From NCBI GenBank assembly GCA_013397455.1, contig VYZB01000190.1, positions 613,220-677,219 of the forward strand: 64,000 nucleotides of DNA, written 5' to 3'. Source of the DNA: Crotophaga sulcirostris (taxonomy: Eukaryota; Chordata; Aves; Cuculiformes; Crotophagidae). Position numbers and translations under genes: made by a program. The stretch's first letter is position 1, and every line of letters starts with the position of its first letter. Below the pieces are notes generated by a model. It saw nothing but the letters and a program-made list of their open reading frames with translations. It did no database searches and was not told the DNA's origin. This document shows, in pieces, positions 28,369 to 38,837 of this stretch.

Positions 28369-28377
28369 TGACCTTGA
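28369..28377 (-). promoter_or_regulatory. NR5A/ERR-type nuclear receptor half-site
   Basis: TGACCTTGA is the reverse complement of TCAAGGTCA, the extended half-site of NR5A and ERR receptors. It is a single motif, so the evidence is weak on its own; it is noted because it lies inside the candidate enhancer block. Confidence 0.25.
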
Positions 28378-28932
28378 GATTTAATTGCATGCACAACACA
28401 CATTCTAGCAAGAACCCTGGACTGTGTTCATTCTCTTTCACCTCCGTACCTCTCACTTTGCAGAACCCATTAAGCTACCTGTGGATTTTTCTGTAAAATA
28501 TTAAAGATTGTTTTATAGTGAGAACAAAAGCTTTTAAGCAAGACCTCTTGCAAACAAAGCTGTTAAATAGCTATAGAAAAGACCTCATCTATTTGAATTT
28601 GTCTTTTTATACACTTAGAAATGTTTATATATACATAGAAAATACTGCTGTTAAAGAGCTATGCTTAATTTTTATTCCTTTTTCTTTTTTTTTTTTTAAC
28701 TAACAAGTTTGCATATTATGCCTTATTCCCTTTTCCCCTAATGAGACAGCTTATGCTTTCAAAGTCCCTCAAGCTAGGCAAATCTCTCCACTGCTTCCAC
28801 TGTTAATAATGAAACTTCATAATTATACAAATCCAAGGTGGCCAATCAGCTTCTCGGGCTGAGCCTTCGGGTACCTCATGCATTATTTATGTGGCACTCG
28901 GGCCTGTGAACTCACTTGCTTATATTAGAAGC

Positions 28933-28948
28933 CTAATTAATATTTAAT
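28933..28948. promoter_or_regulatory. Homeodomain-type TAATTA cluster
   Basis: CTAATTAATATTTAAT contains the palindromic homeodomain core TAATTA plus a second ATTTAAT. It lies at the end of the candidate enhancer block. Binding is inferred from motif alone. Confidence 0.3.
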
Positions 28949-29444
28949 CACACGTAGAGAGGGCACACAAAGCTGTGCTAGCCCAAGAAATAAGTGCGAG
29001 TAAAAGGGTACACAGGTGCTTTTTGCTTGTGTGTGTATGTGCATGTTATAATATGCACACTCAGACACACTGATTAGAAATACTCCTCTCAGTCTGGGAA
29101 CAAGACAAATCCTTGAAGGTGCTAACATATGCCAACAAAGACATACACAGCTTTGATCCTGTGTGCAAAACGGCTTTCTCAGGTGACGCTGAAACCAGTT
29201 GAGGCTCTCTATGATGATTTCAGCATAAGAAAACCAATGCTGAGGAGAACTGTTAAGGTTTCTTGGTTCAGAAGTTACTTTCTACATGCCTATGGACAAC
29301 CTTTTCGTATTCCTGGGGCCAGACTCTCCATTCACACTGGCACTAAGTTATCAGTTGCAAAGCAGTTTGTGTTTTTATGACAGTCCATAAGAAAAAGTAA
29401 AAATACCTCCAAATACCCTAAATTTTTGGGTATATGTCACACAC

Positions 29445-29503
29445 ACAGTATCACAGTATTACAAGGTTGGAAAGGACCTCTGAGATCATCGAGTCCAACC
29501 TAT
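29445..29503 (-). mobile_element. CR1 3' tail fragment
   Basis: A very short minus-strand CR1 end of about 60 bp with the TCACAGTAT octamer end, AAGGTTGGAAAGGACC block and GATCATCGAGTCCAACC. It is the same 3' subfamily as the copies at 23098 and 62988, extremely 5'-truncated, and is followed by an ATAAATAAAATGTATAT stretch. Confidence 0.9.
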
Positions 29504-30424
29504 AAATAAAATGTATATATAAAATGTAACACTTTGCAGTCTCTTCTGAAGTTCTTTTGCAGTATACTACACAATCAAATGTCAGTGCATTAAGATTGCT
29601 CAGATTAAGTCCAAAGTTATGTTAAGTTGCAGGCATCCTGTTGCAGAAATCTCTTCCCTAGCATGGGAATGCTAGATAATCCCAGTTCCTAGCTTCTATG
29701 GGGAAGAAACTTATTGAAACAAAATTATTTATGATGATGATGATTTATGTTGTAGAAGATGCCACTTGTTACTGGGGTTTTTTTCTAGAAAACTTTGGTC
29801 TGTTGATGCTGAATTATTTTCACCTTCATCTATCATTGTTCCTCTGCCTGAAAAATCCCCAGTTTTCTGTTGCTTCCTTTTTGTCTACACTGACTGACAG
29901 ATCATACTACAGTATGAAACTTTTTGACGGGAAGGAAGATATATCCCATATCTAGAAAACTCTCTAAGAACATAAGTCAAAGCAGTGAGAAAATGATCGG
30001 TCTTATTCTTGTAAATTCCATTTAGCGCAATGTAGTTTAACATTAAACAAAATGTTGCATCACACTGATACTACTACTATTGCAACCAACATTTCCAAAG
30101 AAGTCACTAACATATCTGAATTATTACCCTCTCAGACTATTGAGCTATTGCTTTTAAGGTAGATAATTAAGGACTTCACCTGAACTTCCTCTTTAAAACA
30201 TTATCTTTGTTTCTATTTTCACTAGCATTGTCTCCCCATAAACAGAAGCAAATAGGACTTACAGACTTTATTTCAGAATCTGCTATTAAAGCATTAATGT
30301 GACCTTGAAACGAATGATCTTATCAATGTATAAAATGGCTGTGATAACCAGAGCTGGAAAATACAAAAAAAACTTTGGTTGGTTGATCAAAAGAAAAGAA
30401 TTGGGAAGAAAAACAATGAGGACT
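29504..30424. other. Non-coding DNA, no feature seen
   Basis: Unique-looking sequence between two CR1 copies. The 85-codon open frame at 29698-29955 plus has no recognisable domain and no splice context. Confidence 0.5.
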
Positions 30425-30861
30425 CTGGGTAAGGACACTGGTGAGGCCACACCTGGAGTACTGTTTGAGAGATGTGGAGCTACTGAAGAAAGCCCAGTGA
30501 AGGGCCTGCTTAGTCTGGAGGACAGAAAACTCAGGGCGGATCTCAATGTCTACAGTTATCTGAAGTGAGGGAATGAAAATGATGGAGCCAGGATCAGAGG
30601 CAATGGGAACAATCTGAAACACAGGGGGGTCCCTCTGAACATCCTAAATATCAGGAAACTCTTTTTTCACTGTGACGGTAACTGAGTTCTGACACAGCTT
30701 GCACAAAGAGGTTGTGGAGTCTCCATCTTTGGAGATGTTCAAAAGTTGTCTAGACAAGGTCCTGGGCAACTGGCTCTAGGTGGTCCTGCTTTAGCTGGGG
30801 GGGTCAGACCTGATGGTCTCCAGAGGACCCTTCCAACTTCAACCAAGTTCTCAGCCTGTGA
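30425..30861 (+). mobile_element. CR1 LINE, 5'-truncated, degraded
   Basis: Plus-strand CR1 copy. The start reads as the GEATPGVLFERCGA-like ORF2 block at 30442-30482, followed by LLSLEDRKLRADL at about 30508-30546, a frame-broken GNNLKHRGVPLNILNIRKLF block near 30600-30670 and the 3' end near 30790-30861 (GGTCAGACCTGATGGTCTCCAGAGGACCC then a decayed tail). The sequence is more diverged than the copy at 23098 and belongs to a different CR1 subfamily by its 3' end. The overlapping open frames at 30299-30568 and on the minus strand are parts or shadows of this element. Confidence 0.88.
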
Positions 30862-32454
30862 AAATTTTAAAAAAATTGTCCAGGATGAAATTTTTATTGT
30901 ATATATTTTAATTTTAAAATGAAAAAGCAAGAAGTTTACACATTAAAAGAAATATTATCTTTCCTTTTGTTGAGTTATTACATTTTGAAGGCAATGCTGT
31001 TCCTACTCTTCTCCCAATTTAATTTTGGTTGTAACTATTTTCTGAACATAAAGAAGGGTGTAAATATTTTTAGTTATTTCAAAAATCCATGTGAGTAAAA
31101 TTTGCTGAAATCATGTCTCACAGCTCTGGTGATACTGATCCATGTTCAGAAACTCTGTGAAACTTCAAATTGGTAAGGAATCTTTACAGTTTCAAATGAA
31201 GTGTGTAACAAATATGAAGTATTATAATTATTAAACATCTAAGTGAAGTATATGGTAACAATTGTTCAAGGGAAGCAATCCTTCCTTCTCCTTCTGAAAC
31301 TACACTTCTCTCTTAAAATGCGGATTACAGATCTTAAATTTGTCTTTACATCAATTTATAAAGTAAAACAGCTTATCAGTGCAGCCGCAAGACTAAGCTG
31401 GATCTCAGTGGTGCAAAATACTTCTTGTAAAGGAACTTAAAGGATGTAGGAAACTTTATGGCCTCGTATGTTTCACACCAAAGTTCTTAAGAAAACATGA
31501 ACTGCCTTGAGGTATCACTTCCTACAGAGGAAGGACCTTGCTACAGAGAACCTTCCATAGTAAATTAATAGAAATATATTGACATCAGTTTGCCAAACAC
31601 CTCTAACAATCACTGAAAAAATAGATATGCACATATTAGCTCAGCAATATGTTTTAAATTAAAACAAATTTCAATTCATCTTGATTTTTTTCTCCTTCCA
31701 GGGACAAAAGTAGTGAGGGATTAAATGTTTCCCAGGAACCCTGTACCAAGCATCTGGCAAATTTATGCAGTTTTGCATCCATTTTCCAGTGCTACAGTCC
31801 CAGAGGTGCATGAAATGAGAAGAAACATTTGTTGTAGTTCCAGGGAGAGCTTGCAATTTCATAACTCTTATTTAAGATACTTTCATTTAAAAAAATAAAA
31901 TACTTACAAACATGTTTACACAATTTCCTTACAATGACAGGTATCCAGAATTTGAAATGAATATGTTTAATGGAGAACACTCCCTCATTAACAAGACCTA
32001 GATGAATCACAGTGATGTGCTTTTCTTCATTCACCTTTCTTTTCCACTGTAGTTACTATTTTAACACCAAACTAGGTAAGTCTAAGGACAGGCAGAGCAC
32101 TCAATAATAAGAGCGTGTACTTATTCCTGTACAAAGAAAATTTTTTTTCAAAAGTCATCCAAAAGTAGGTTGTTTTTGCAAAATCATGCAAAATTACTTT
32201 CCAGTATTTTTCCACATTGTGGTTGTTTGCTAAATGTACCATTATGCCACTAACTTCAAAGCTTAAATTTGATCTATTGAAGACCTGTCTACTAAACAGG
32301 ACAATAAAGAGGAAAAAGAAGGTTAAAAAAAGGTTAAAAAAAATCATCTGACATTACTAACTTCCATATTACATTCCAGTTTCAATATAGAATTGTTCTA
32401 TTAACTGTATTCTCTAATGGTTTGGTGAGCCTACCATAAAATTATTCAAATAAA
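30862..32454. other. AT-rich non-coding DNA, no feature seen
   Basis: About 1.6 kb of unique-looking sequence. Nothing recognisable as coding, RNA or repeat family. Confidence 0.5.
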
Positions 32455-32545
32455 GATGAAGGATCTGAGTCATACATCAGTATAGTTTCATTGATTTAAA
32501 TAGGGCTATACCGATTTACATCTCCTGTGAATCATGCCTATCATT
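32455..32545. repeat. Probable ancient palindromic amniote repeat (MITE-like remnant)
   Basis: The stretch GGGCTATACCGATTTACAT at about 32503-32521, and the degenerate mirror TACATCAGTATAGTTTCATTG before it, resemble the old palindromic repeat common in reptile and bird genomes whose arms read as TTACACCGATTTACACC around a CATTGA core. It is strongly decayed. Recognition is from memory of the family, not a search. Confidence 0.35.
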
Positions 32546-33980
32546 TCAATCAGAATGATTAAATGATTAGTTTCCTAGTATATTAGCATAAATTGGTAAT
32601 AACTAATGAGCGCTCATAATTCTCTACCTTTTAGTAAAGCCCTTTTCAACCATGGGAGCATTCACCTGGTGACTACATAAGCTGTTGTCATATATGCAAC
32701 TGAATAGTGTTACACAGCACAGCCAAATCCATGGAGAAGATGTATGGTCCTTCTGAATCGACAGCTCGTGATACCCAAGAAATTCATGAGAACTTTTAGC
32801 TGAGATTAAAAGAACAGATGCTGCTATTTTACAGTAGTATAAAATAGTAATACTGCAATAAATGGCCTAAGAGAGTATTAATTTTACGCTATAGAAAGAC
32901 TAATGTGCCTTTCCTTGAAAGAAAGCATTACTCAAGAAGCAAAATATTTGAAAAAACTATCAGGTTTTGATAAAAATAGGATGAATTAGCAACTGCCATC
33001 CTAAAGCAAACATCAGTTATAATATCACACATGTAAACAAATAAAAACCAGTGAAAGCTTTTACTATAGTATGCCTTATTAAAAAGCTTGATGGTATTTT
33101 TAAATTGTCAAGTATTCCCCAGCTGTGTTAACAAACTTCCTGTCACCTAAGGTGGGCTTTTCCCCAGTCATTACTCTAATACTTCCAGGCTCATTTGTGA
33201 AGCTGAGAGTTTTCCTCTCCTTGACACAAGGGGAACACTTTCTGGTCACTTTGGTAGCTTCACAGGATGGCAGAGAGAAGAGTAAGGAAAGTATCTACCA
33301 TAATTCCAGAAACCCTTCCCTTCTAAAAAAATCTCAGATCTTCTTGCACATCAATGAAGGCCAAGGAATTAACTCTACTGATAATGAAAACCTGTAACAT
33401 ACACCAATTTTTTCCCCATTTAAAAAGCTTGGTGTGTCCCTCCGTCTTCTGTAGCATACACATACAACATAGGGAGAAAATCAATTTTTAAAATAGCCAT
33501 TTAAATACAATATATTTTTTTCCAGATAAACAAAGGCAGCAGAATAGAAAAAAAAGAAAAAATATATATAATCACATAGGAACAAATGCTCATCCCAGAA
33601 CTTACTCTGCAGCAAACACAATATGCTAAAGATGTACGGTAAAACTTGAGAGGAAAATAACTGATTCAAAACACTTGCACATAGAATGAGGTGATGCAAG
33701 TTAACAGATATTCTTGGATAGGCTCTATAAACCTACTCTCCAGCTCAGCAAGAGGCATTTCCATAGTTCCCTTAGATTTTGTGTACAGCGACTTTTAAAG
33801 GTATAATAATATTGAAGGGATTTATCATGAAATACATTCAGAAACGTCAAGTTATATCTGCTTTGCTTACAGCTTGCAAAATATCCAAAGAAGCTTAATA
33901 AAGAAAATATAGCCTCTGAGAAACAGAAATTATCATGAAAACACTTAAAATTTCTCTGGACTGAAAAATGAAATTATAAC
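32546..33980. other. AT-rich non-coding DNA
   Basis: No recognised gene or transposon. The piece at 32560-32640 (GATTAAATGATTAG then ACTAATGAGCGCTCATAATT) has homeodomain-like ATTA cores and an imperfect palindrome ATGAGCGCTCAT at 32606-32617, so it could be a small regulatory element. Confidence 0.4.
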
Positions 33981-33982
33981 TA

Positions 33983-34090
33983 AAAAAGACGAGAAGGAAA
34001 GGGAGAATGAAAGAGGAAGGGTAAGAAAAAAAGAAGAAAAAGAGAGAGAAAGAAAAAAATAAGAGAAAAAGAGAGAGTGAAGGAATATGA
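33983..34090 (+). repeat. Polypurine (GA-rich) tract, ~105 bp
   Basis: Almost uninterrupted A and G, with AGAGAG and GAAAGA units and only a few T bases. The complementary strand is a long polypyrimidine run that shows up as Ser/Phe-rich false open frames. It is low complexity and could form triplex structure. Confidence 0.85.
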
Positions 34091-36357
34091 AAGTAACCTT
34101 ACTCACAGTTAAAATGTCATTCAGCAATCTTTTCTCATTCCTAGAAAGCACCTGTATTAAACCCATTTTTATTAAAAGTGGGGTTTGCTGTCCAGTTTGA
34201 TGTTACCTTCAAAATATATATATATACACAGACATACAATCAATTTTTTTACTCCGGATCAGAATAATTCATTTCAAATCCTCATTTCATTTTTTTTCAA
34301 ATCCAAGACCTGCCTGGAGTTTCTATACAATTTCAGAAATATCAAGACCTTGAACTTCACTGCAGGTGTTCCCATTGTGCATGATCAAGAACAAATTCTT
34401 AAATATAAATCTAAAACACCATGTATCTTTCATATAATATTTTTCAGAGTTTTGCTGATGAAAAATAAATACCTGATATAGCTAGGAAACTTTGTTGTAA
34501 ATTAAACTTGTAAACTACCTGGTTTTGTACACTTGGGTAAGTATGTATTGCATGTGTGTCCAAGCATACACTCATATATGCATTATACTTATGTGTATAC
34601 ATCTATATGTTTCTGTATTTCTCAAAATCTTCAAAACTGATTCATCAATTAAACATTTTTTTCAGCAATTAATGCATCAGTAGTATAATTATTGATAAAC
34701 TTAATTTCCACCACTATGCAGCTTTCCTAGTTTCACTTTGAGATTCAAATTTACCATTATGCAAAACTTTTACTAATCCAAATAAAAAAATAAAAATGAA
34801 ATCCACACAGGGAAAAAACCTAATGTGTTTATTTCGTATGGCTTTTGTAAAACCATTGAAACTTAGTGCTCATTTTAAAATCTCAGCTAAGAGACCTGTC
34901 AATTAAAACTATCTGTGCAAGACCCTTGCTTCTTTAAACAAATGGAGCATAATCTGACTTTAGGCATAGCTCGAGATTTTCATTTTTTTAATGTTTCTTT
35001 ATCTTTTTGTATCCGCTACACAGGAGTAAAATGTACAGTAGGATATAAGAAATCACACATTGGAAGGTTGGAAGACTGAGATCAAATCTGCAGTTTTTCA
35101 CTCCATTTTCCTATGAATTTCACACGCAGTTTAAGTATTTGTGATATTTGCTACTTGGATACATTTACATCATAGAAACATTTCTTCTTCTACACCCCCT
35201 TGAAAGGCAAAGGAATGTTTCCTGTTGACTTCACTGAGGTAAGGATGAGGCATTATATGGTCAAAAAAAAGACACTGTCCTTGATGACCCACAGTTGGTG
35301 TGCATGCACTCCTTTTCAAGTTTTACTCTTTTACTGCCTCTCTCCTTCCGAGTCTAGAAAAATGCAGTAAAGCCTGTATCTTCTCTACAACTTCTGTCTT
35401 AAACACTGGGGAAGGAAACAAGAGAATGAAACTGAAGTGGCTGGCACTACATCCTCTATTCCTGCCACCTAGCAGTACAATAAAAAGTCCTTTTTGCAGT
35501 GCAGAGACAAGACTTGTGCAGTGTACATTACAATAGTGATAAAAATAAAGGAATTGAGCTGACTCAACATATAACTGTGTCAAAAAAACCTAACATACAT
35601 TTGATTCTAATGTATACCTCTGATGTATACCTAGATTTAATATCTGCTCTCTTCTCTAATCATTACTGAGTGCAATACTATCATCTGGATATGCAAAATT
35701 TAGAACCAAAGTAAACATTTCTTTGCAAAATATTTTGGTTAGGTTAGAACTGGTGAGACTCTCCCACATGCTGGGGTATCTTCAGAGTATTTAATGAGTG
35801 TTTTAATTACAGAAACTTTAAGTCAGTGGTTTTAAGAGAAATTGTAAAAGTAAGTTTTAAAAGAAATCTTCACCTACACTTTTCTATCGTTATATTAGCT
35901 GGTATAAAACAGTACTGCAATCAATGTCAAGAGTTTAGCATTTTGGGTTTTATACAGTAAATGTTATTCAAGAGTTGTACTTTGAAGAAGTGCATTCCAG
36001 TGTGATACCTGATCGGTAGCCTTCTTTCTAGTTAAATTTTTCCTACTTGGTTGCCAAGCATATGAATATTAATAAGCAACAACATTTAATGAGAGGAAGC
36101 ACTCCAAAGTAACACACTTAATTCACTGTCTTTATTCACTGTATCATAGTAAAAATGTACACTTATGCCAAAGGGAAGTTATGCCTTTAAACTGCAACTC
36201 TTAAATTGCAACTAACATGCTGAAGCAAGGATGTCACAGATATGCATAATTACCATTTCTACAGGAGCCTGTTTCCTATGGTGACAGTAGCATATTTAAA
36301 AGATAGCATTTTCAGTCTTTGATGTCACTTTTCTCATACAAAACTGTTTTTTCACTA
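34091..36357. other. AT-rich non-coding DNA with a short TA microsatellite
   Basis: Contains a TATATATATATA run near 34208-34220 and otherwise unique-looking sequence. TGTTGACTTCACTGAGG at 35223-35239 resembles the core of old palindromic amniote repeats but is too short to call. Confidence 0.45.
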
Positions 36358-36448
36358 AGAGCCCCGTTCAGTTGCCCAGACTTATCCAGTAAAACACTCA
36401 AGCATATGCCTAGATCCAATTTATTTCAAAGGAACTTAGGCACATGAT
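36358..36448. repeat. Probable ancient palindromic amniote repeat
   Basis: AGTAAAACACTCAAGCATATGCCTAG at about 36390-36415 and AACTTAGGCACATG at 36432-36445 form degenerate inverted arms (CATATGCCTAG against CTTAGGCACATG reversed). This resembles the old reptile and bird repeat with arms AAGCACTTAAGCATGTGCTTA. It is heavily decayed, and a CR1 tail follows directly. Confidence 0.4.
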
Positions 36449-36504
36449 TTACTAGATGATCTTTAAGGTCCCTCCCAAGCCAAAGCATTCTACGATTCTA
36501 TGAC
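36449..36504 (+). mobile_element. CR1 3' tail fragment
   Basis: A short plus-strand CR1 end: CTAGATGATCTTTAAGGTCCC followed by a CCAAGCCAAA block and ATTCTACGATTCTATGAC. It is an extreme 5' truncation of the ATTCTATG-tailed type, like the copy at 908-1634. Confidence 0.9.
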
Positions 36505-38640
36505 ACGATTATGATTTTCTTTTTTCTGAAAAAGCATTGAACTCAAGTATATGTTTTAAATGCTTTGTCATATGGGAACCTCTCTGGAATACTACTAATA
36601 CTCCCAGTTATCCAGGAATTTAGTGACAAGAAGTTTTATCACATTTTACAGACTTATTTTTCCAAATAATGTTTTAGTATCATCTTGTCTTATCACATAG
36701 CACATGCTGTAAGCTCATTACATGGCAACAAAAAGTTTGAAAAAATATTAAGCTTAATCATATTTGAATCTTTAATACTTTACCACTGCTCCTCATGGCT
36801 TAAAGATCATAAGCTTTAAATACTACAGAAGCTTTTTTTCTTTCATATTTGAAATGAGAATGCTAAGAAAGGTATCTGCTGCTTATACAACAGGTTGTAA
36901 ACCAGAAATTCATGGAGAAACCAGGGGAAAAACCTTCCTATGTCTCCCACATTTCTCTTTCCATCTTTTGCTTTTTCTTATTCATAATCACTGTAATAAA
37001 AAAGGTGTTTTCCTGGATAAATATTGCAGGACAAAGAAGACAGTGTGATTGGTTGTCTTATAATAACAAATCTTTTTCCAGCAACCTAGCTATAAATAGT
37101 GCCCAGACTGTACAGCAACAGAAACTGTCATCTATTCCCCCTTGTACAAAATACCTCTGTGCTACACAAAACCCTGAGGAAACCCTCCCCAAGTACACCT
37201 GTAATTGAAGTCACCCTTTACAGAAATACTTTGTCTAACATGGAAATGTTGTGTTTGGTTTTGTTTACCTTTTTTTTTTTTTTAACTAACATGTACATCA
37301 CAACAGTTTGTAGTGGTTTTAATATTTATACACTAAAATTGTCATATTAAATAGGCTGTCTCATCATCATTCTTCCAGCAGAAAACTGGGTGCAGTTTTC
37401 CTCACGGCCCTTCAGTGATTTTCATGACTAGGGTAGACCATAGTGGCTGTTGAGGTACATATAATGCATTGCCTCTTCTTCATAAGCTTCTTACATTTTC
37501 TCTCTTAGGAGAGTTTCTAACAACTAGGGTACAAAATTGAAAATTTATAAATTTATTTTCTGCCTCTCACTGGGCCACAGATTTCCTGTGTGAAGCTTTA
37601 ACAAATTGTTTTACTTACTCTACCTCTGCTTTTCACACCTGAAAAATAGAGATAAAAGCAATAGGAGTACTTCAAGGCTTAATTCATTAAAATTGGCAAA
37701 GAACTCTCAGGTCAATGAATGAAGACTGCTACAGATTAACATATTAAAAGTCTTAATAATTTACTTGTGATCTCCTTTAACTGATGCAAGATGTCTCTAA
37801 AATAGAATCAACAGGAAAATTTAACATTATTCACTGGTATACGTGTCCAGTTTTATAGAACAATAACAGTAACTGAAAGATATTAACATGTTTCTGCTAT
37901 TTGGGCTGTGTACAAGAGTACTAATATACACGCCAGAAATAACCTTCTTCTGATGGAAAGTTAAAATAAAGCTAAAAGAAATATAAGTACATTCTTCATG
38001 TTTATACACACATACACAGTACACATACAGAAAATGCATGCATTGAAATACTAGTCCAAAGAAAGAAAAAGATTTTTTTCTTGATTGTGTTACAAGGCCA
38101 TAATTCCTCAAGTTCAATGATATATGTTGTAGAAATGCTCAGAAATAAAATGCCTGTAATGAACTAATATATGATTTTATAGATTTTTTTTTAAATATGT
38201 ATTCACATTAATGCACTGTGGCTAAAGAAAAATAAACTAGTTAGCAGAGGAAGAAAAGATATATTTGTATTTTTAAAAATAATAAAACCTGCTTTATTCC
38301 AATAGCATTTTTCCTCAGGATTCCTCCTTTTTTAAAAATAAAAATTCCATTTTCCTGTCTGAATTCAAAATGATTGACTGGAGCACAATATTAAGTAATA
38401 AATAAAACAGTCCCAGTGCCTGAAAGACTCCTGAATAAAGAGAAAATTATTTTTGGATTTTCCTTCTGATCAGATATGAAATATTCTGAAACGCCACCTC
38501 TATAATTTGATAAAAAGCTTGATATCCCCAAATGAAAATAGGATTCAGCACTTTCATTTTTCTGTCTCTAAAGGAACCTCTAGGTAAACTGATTTTAAAA
38601 AAATGAAAATCTCAAGCATAAAGGTGGGAGTAATGAAGCA
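36505..38640. other. Non-coding DNA, no feature seen
   Basis: About 2.1 kb, AT-rich. A T-run lies at 37270-37283. Open frames at 36854-37350 plus are short, overlapping and without domains. If the minus-strand exon at 38660-38837 is real, this is the start of its first intron. Confidence 0.5.
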
Positions 38641-38659
38641 AGTTTAAATATGCGCTGAC

Positions 38660-38837
38660 CTTTGAAATGAACTGCATTCCATGTTGTTTGGCCAAGAAGC
38701 TGGCTGTGTTGCTGTCTCCATCTATTTCCACAGTATAAAAGATGCGGGATTTGGAGCTGCCCTGCTCTCTGGTGGATGTTGATAGGCATCGCCGCAAATA
38801 CACCAGTGCTGATAGTAACAGCCATATGTTCATTGCT
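38660..38837 (-). CDS. Candidate first coding exon, PCSK/furin-family prodomain-like (partial)
   Basis: Minus-strand segment starting after a pyrimidine-rich acceptor ending TTTCAG. ATG is at 38833 with a purine at -3, and the frame stays open for 58 codons to a donor AAG|GTCAGC, giving a phase-0 exon end at 38660. Residues 3-13 (IWLLLSALVYL) could be a signal-peptide core. Residues 30-58 include FYTVEIDG and ASFLAKQHGMQFISK. The A-x-x-(V/I/L)-A-x-x-H-G spacing matches the prodomain of subtilisin-like proprotein convertases (furin, PCSK1, PCSK2). Six residues after HG the exon ends in phase 0, as in furin and PCSK1. Differences: the NxW residues between FT and VE are missing, the donor has C at +3, and no downstream exon is recognised within the window. 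It could be a divergent PCSK paralogue, a decayed exon, or a coincidence. Identity comes from pattern matching only. Confidence 0.38.

Larger units (their letters stand above)
27640..28960. promoter_or_regulatory. Candidate conserved non-coding / enhancer block
   Basis: About 1.3 kb free of recognised repeats and of convincing coding frames. It has a denser-than-background collection of factor-like sites and little simple-sequence noise. Visible motifs include TGACCTTGA at 28369-28377 (NR5A/ERR-type half site), a CCAAT box context GCCAATCAGC at 28841-28850, an ATGCATTATTTATG POU/Hox-like stretch near 28878-28892 and CTAATTAATATTTAAT at 28933-28948 (homeodomain type). Moderately GC-rich islands at 28195-28270 and 28830-28915 stand out from the AT-rich surroundings. 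The call is inferred from composition and motif clustering; cross-species alignment would decide it. Confidence 0.4.
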
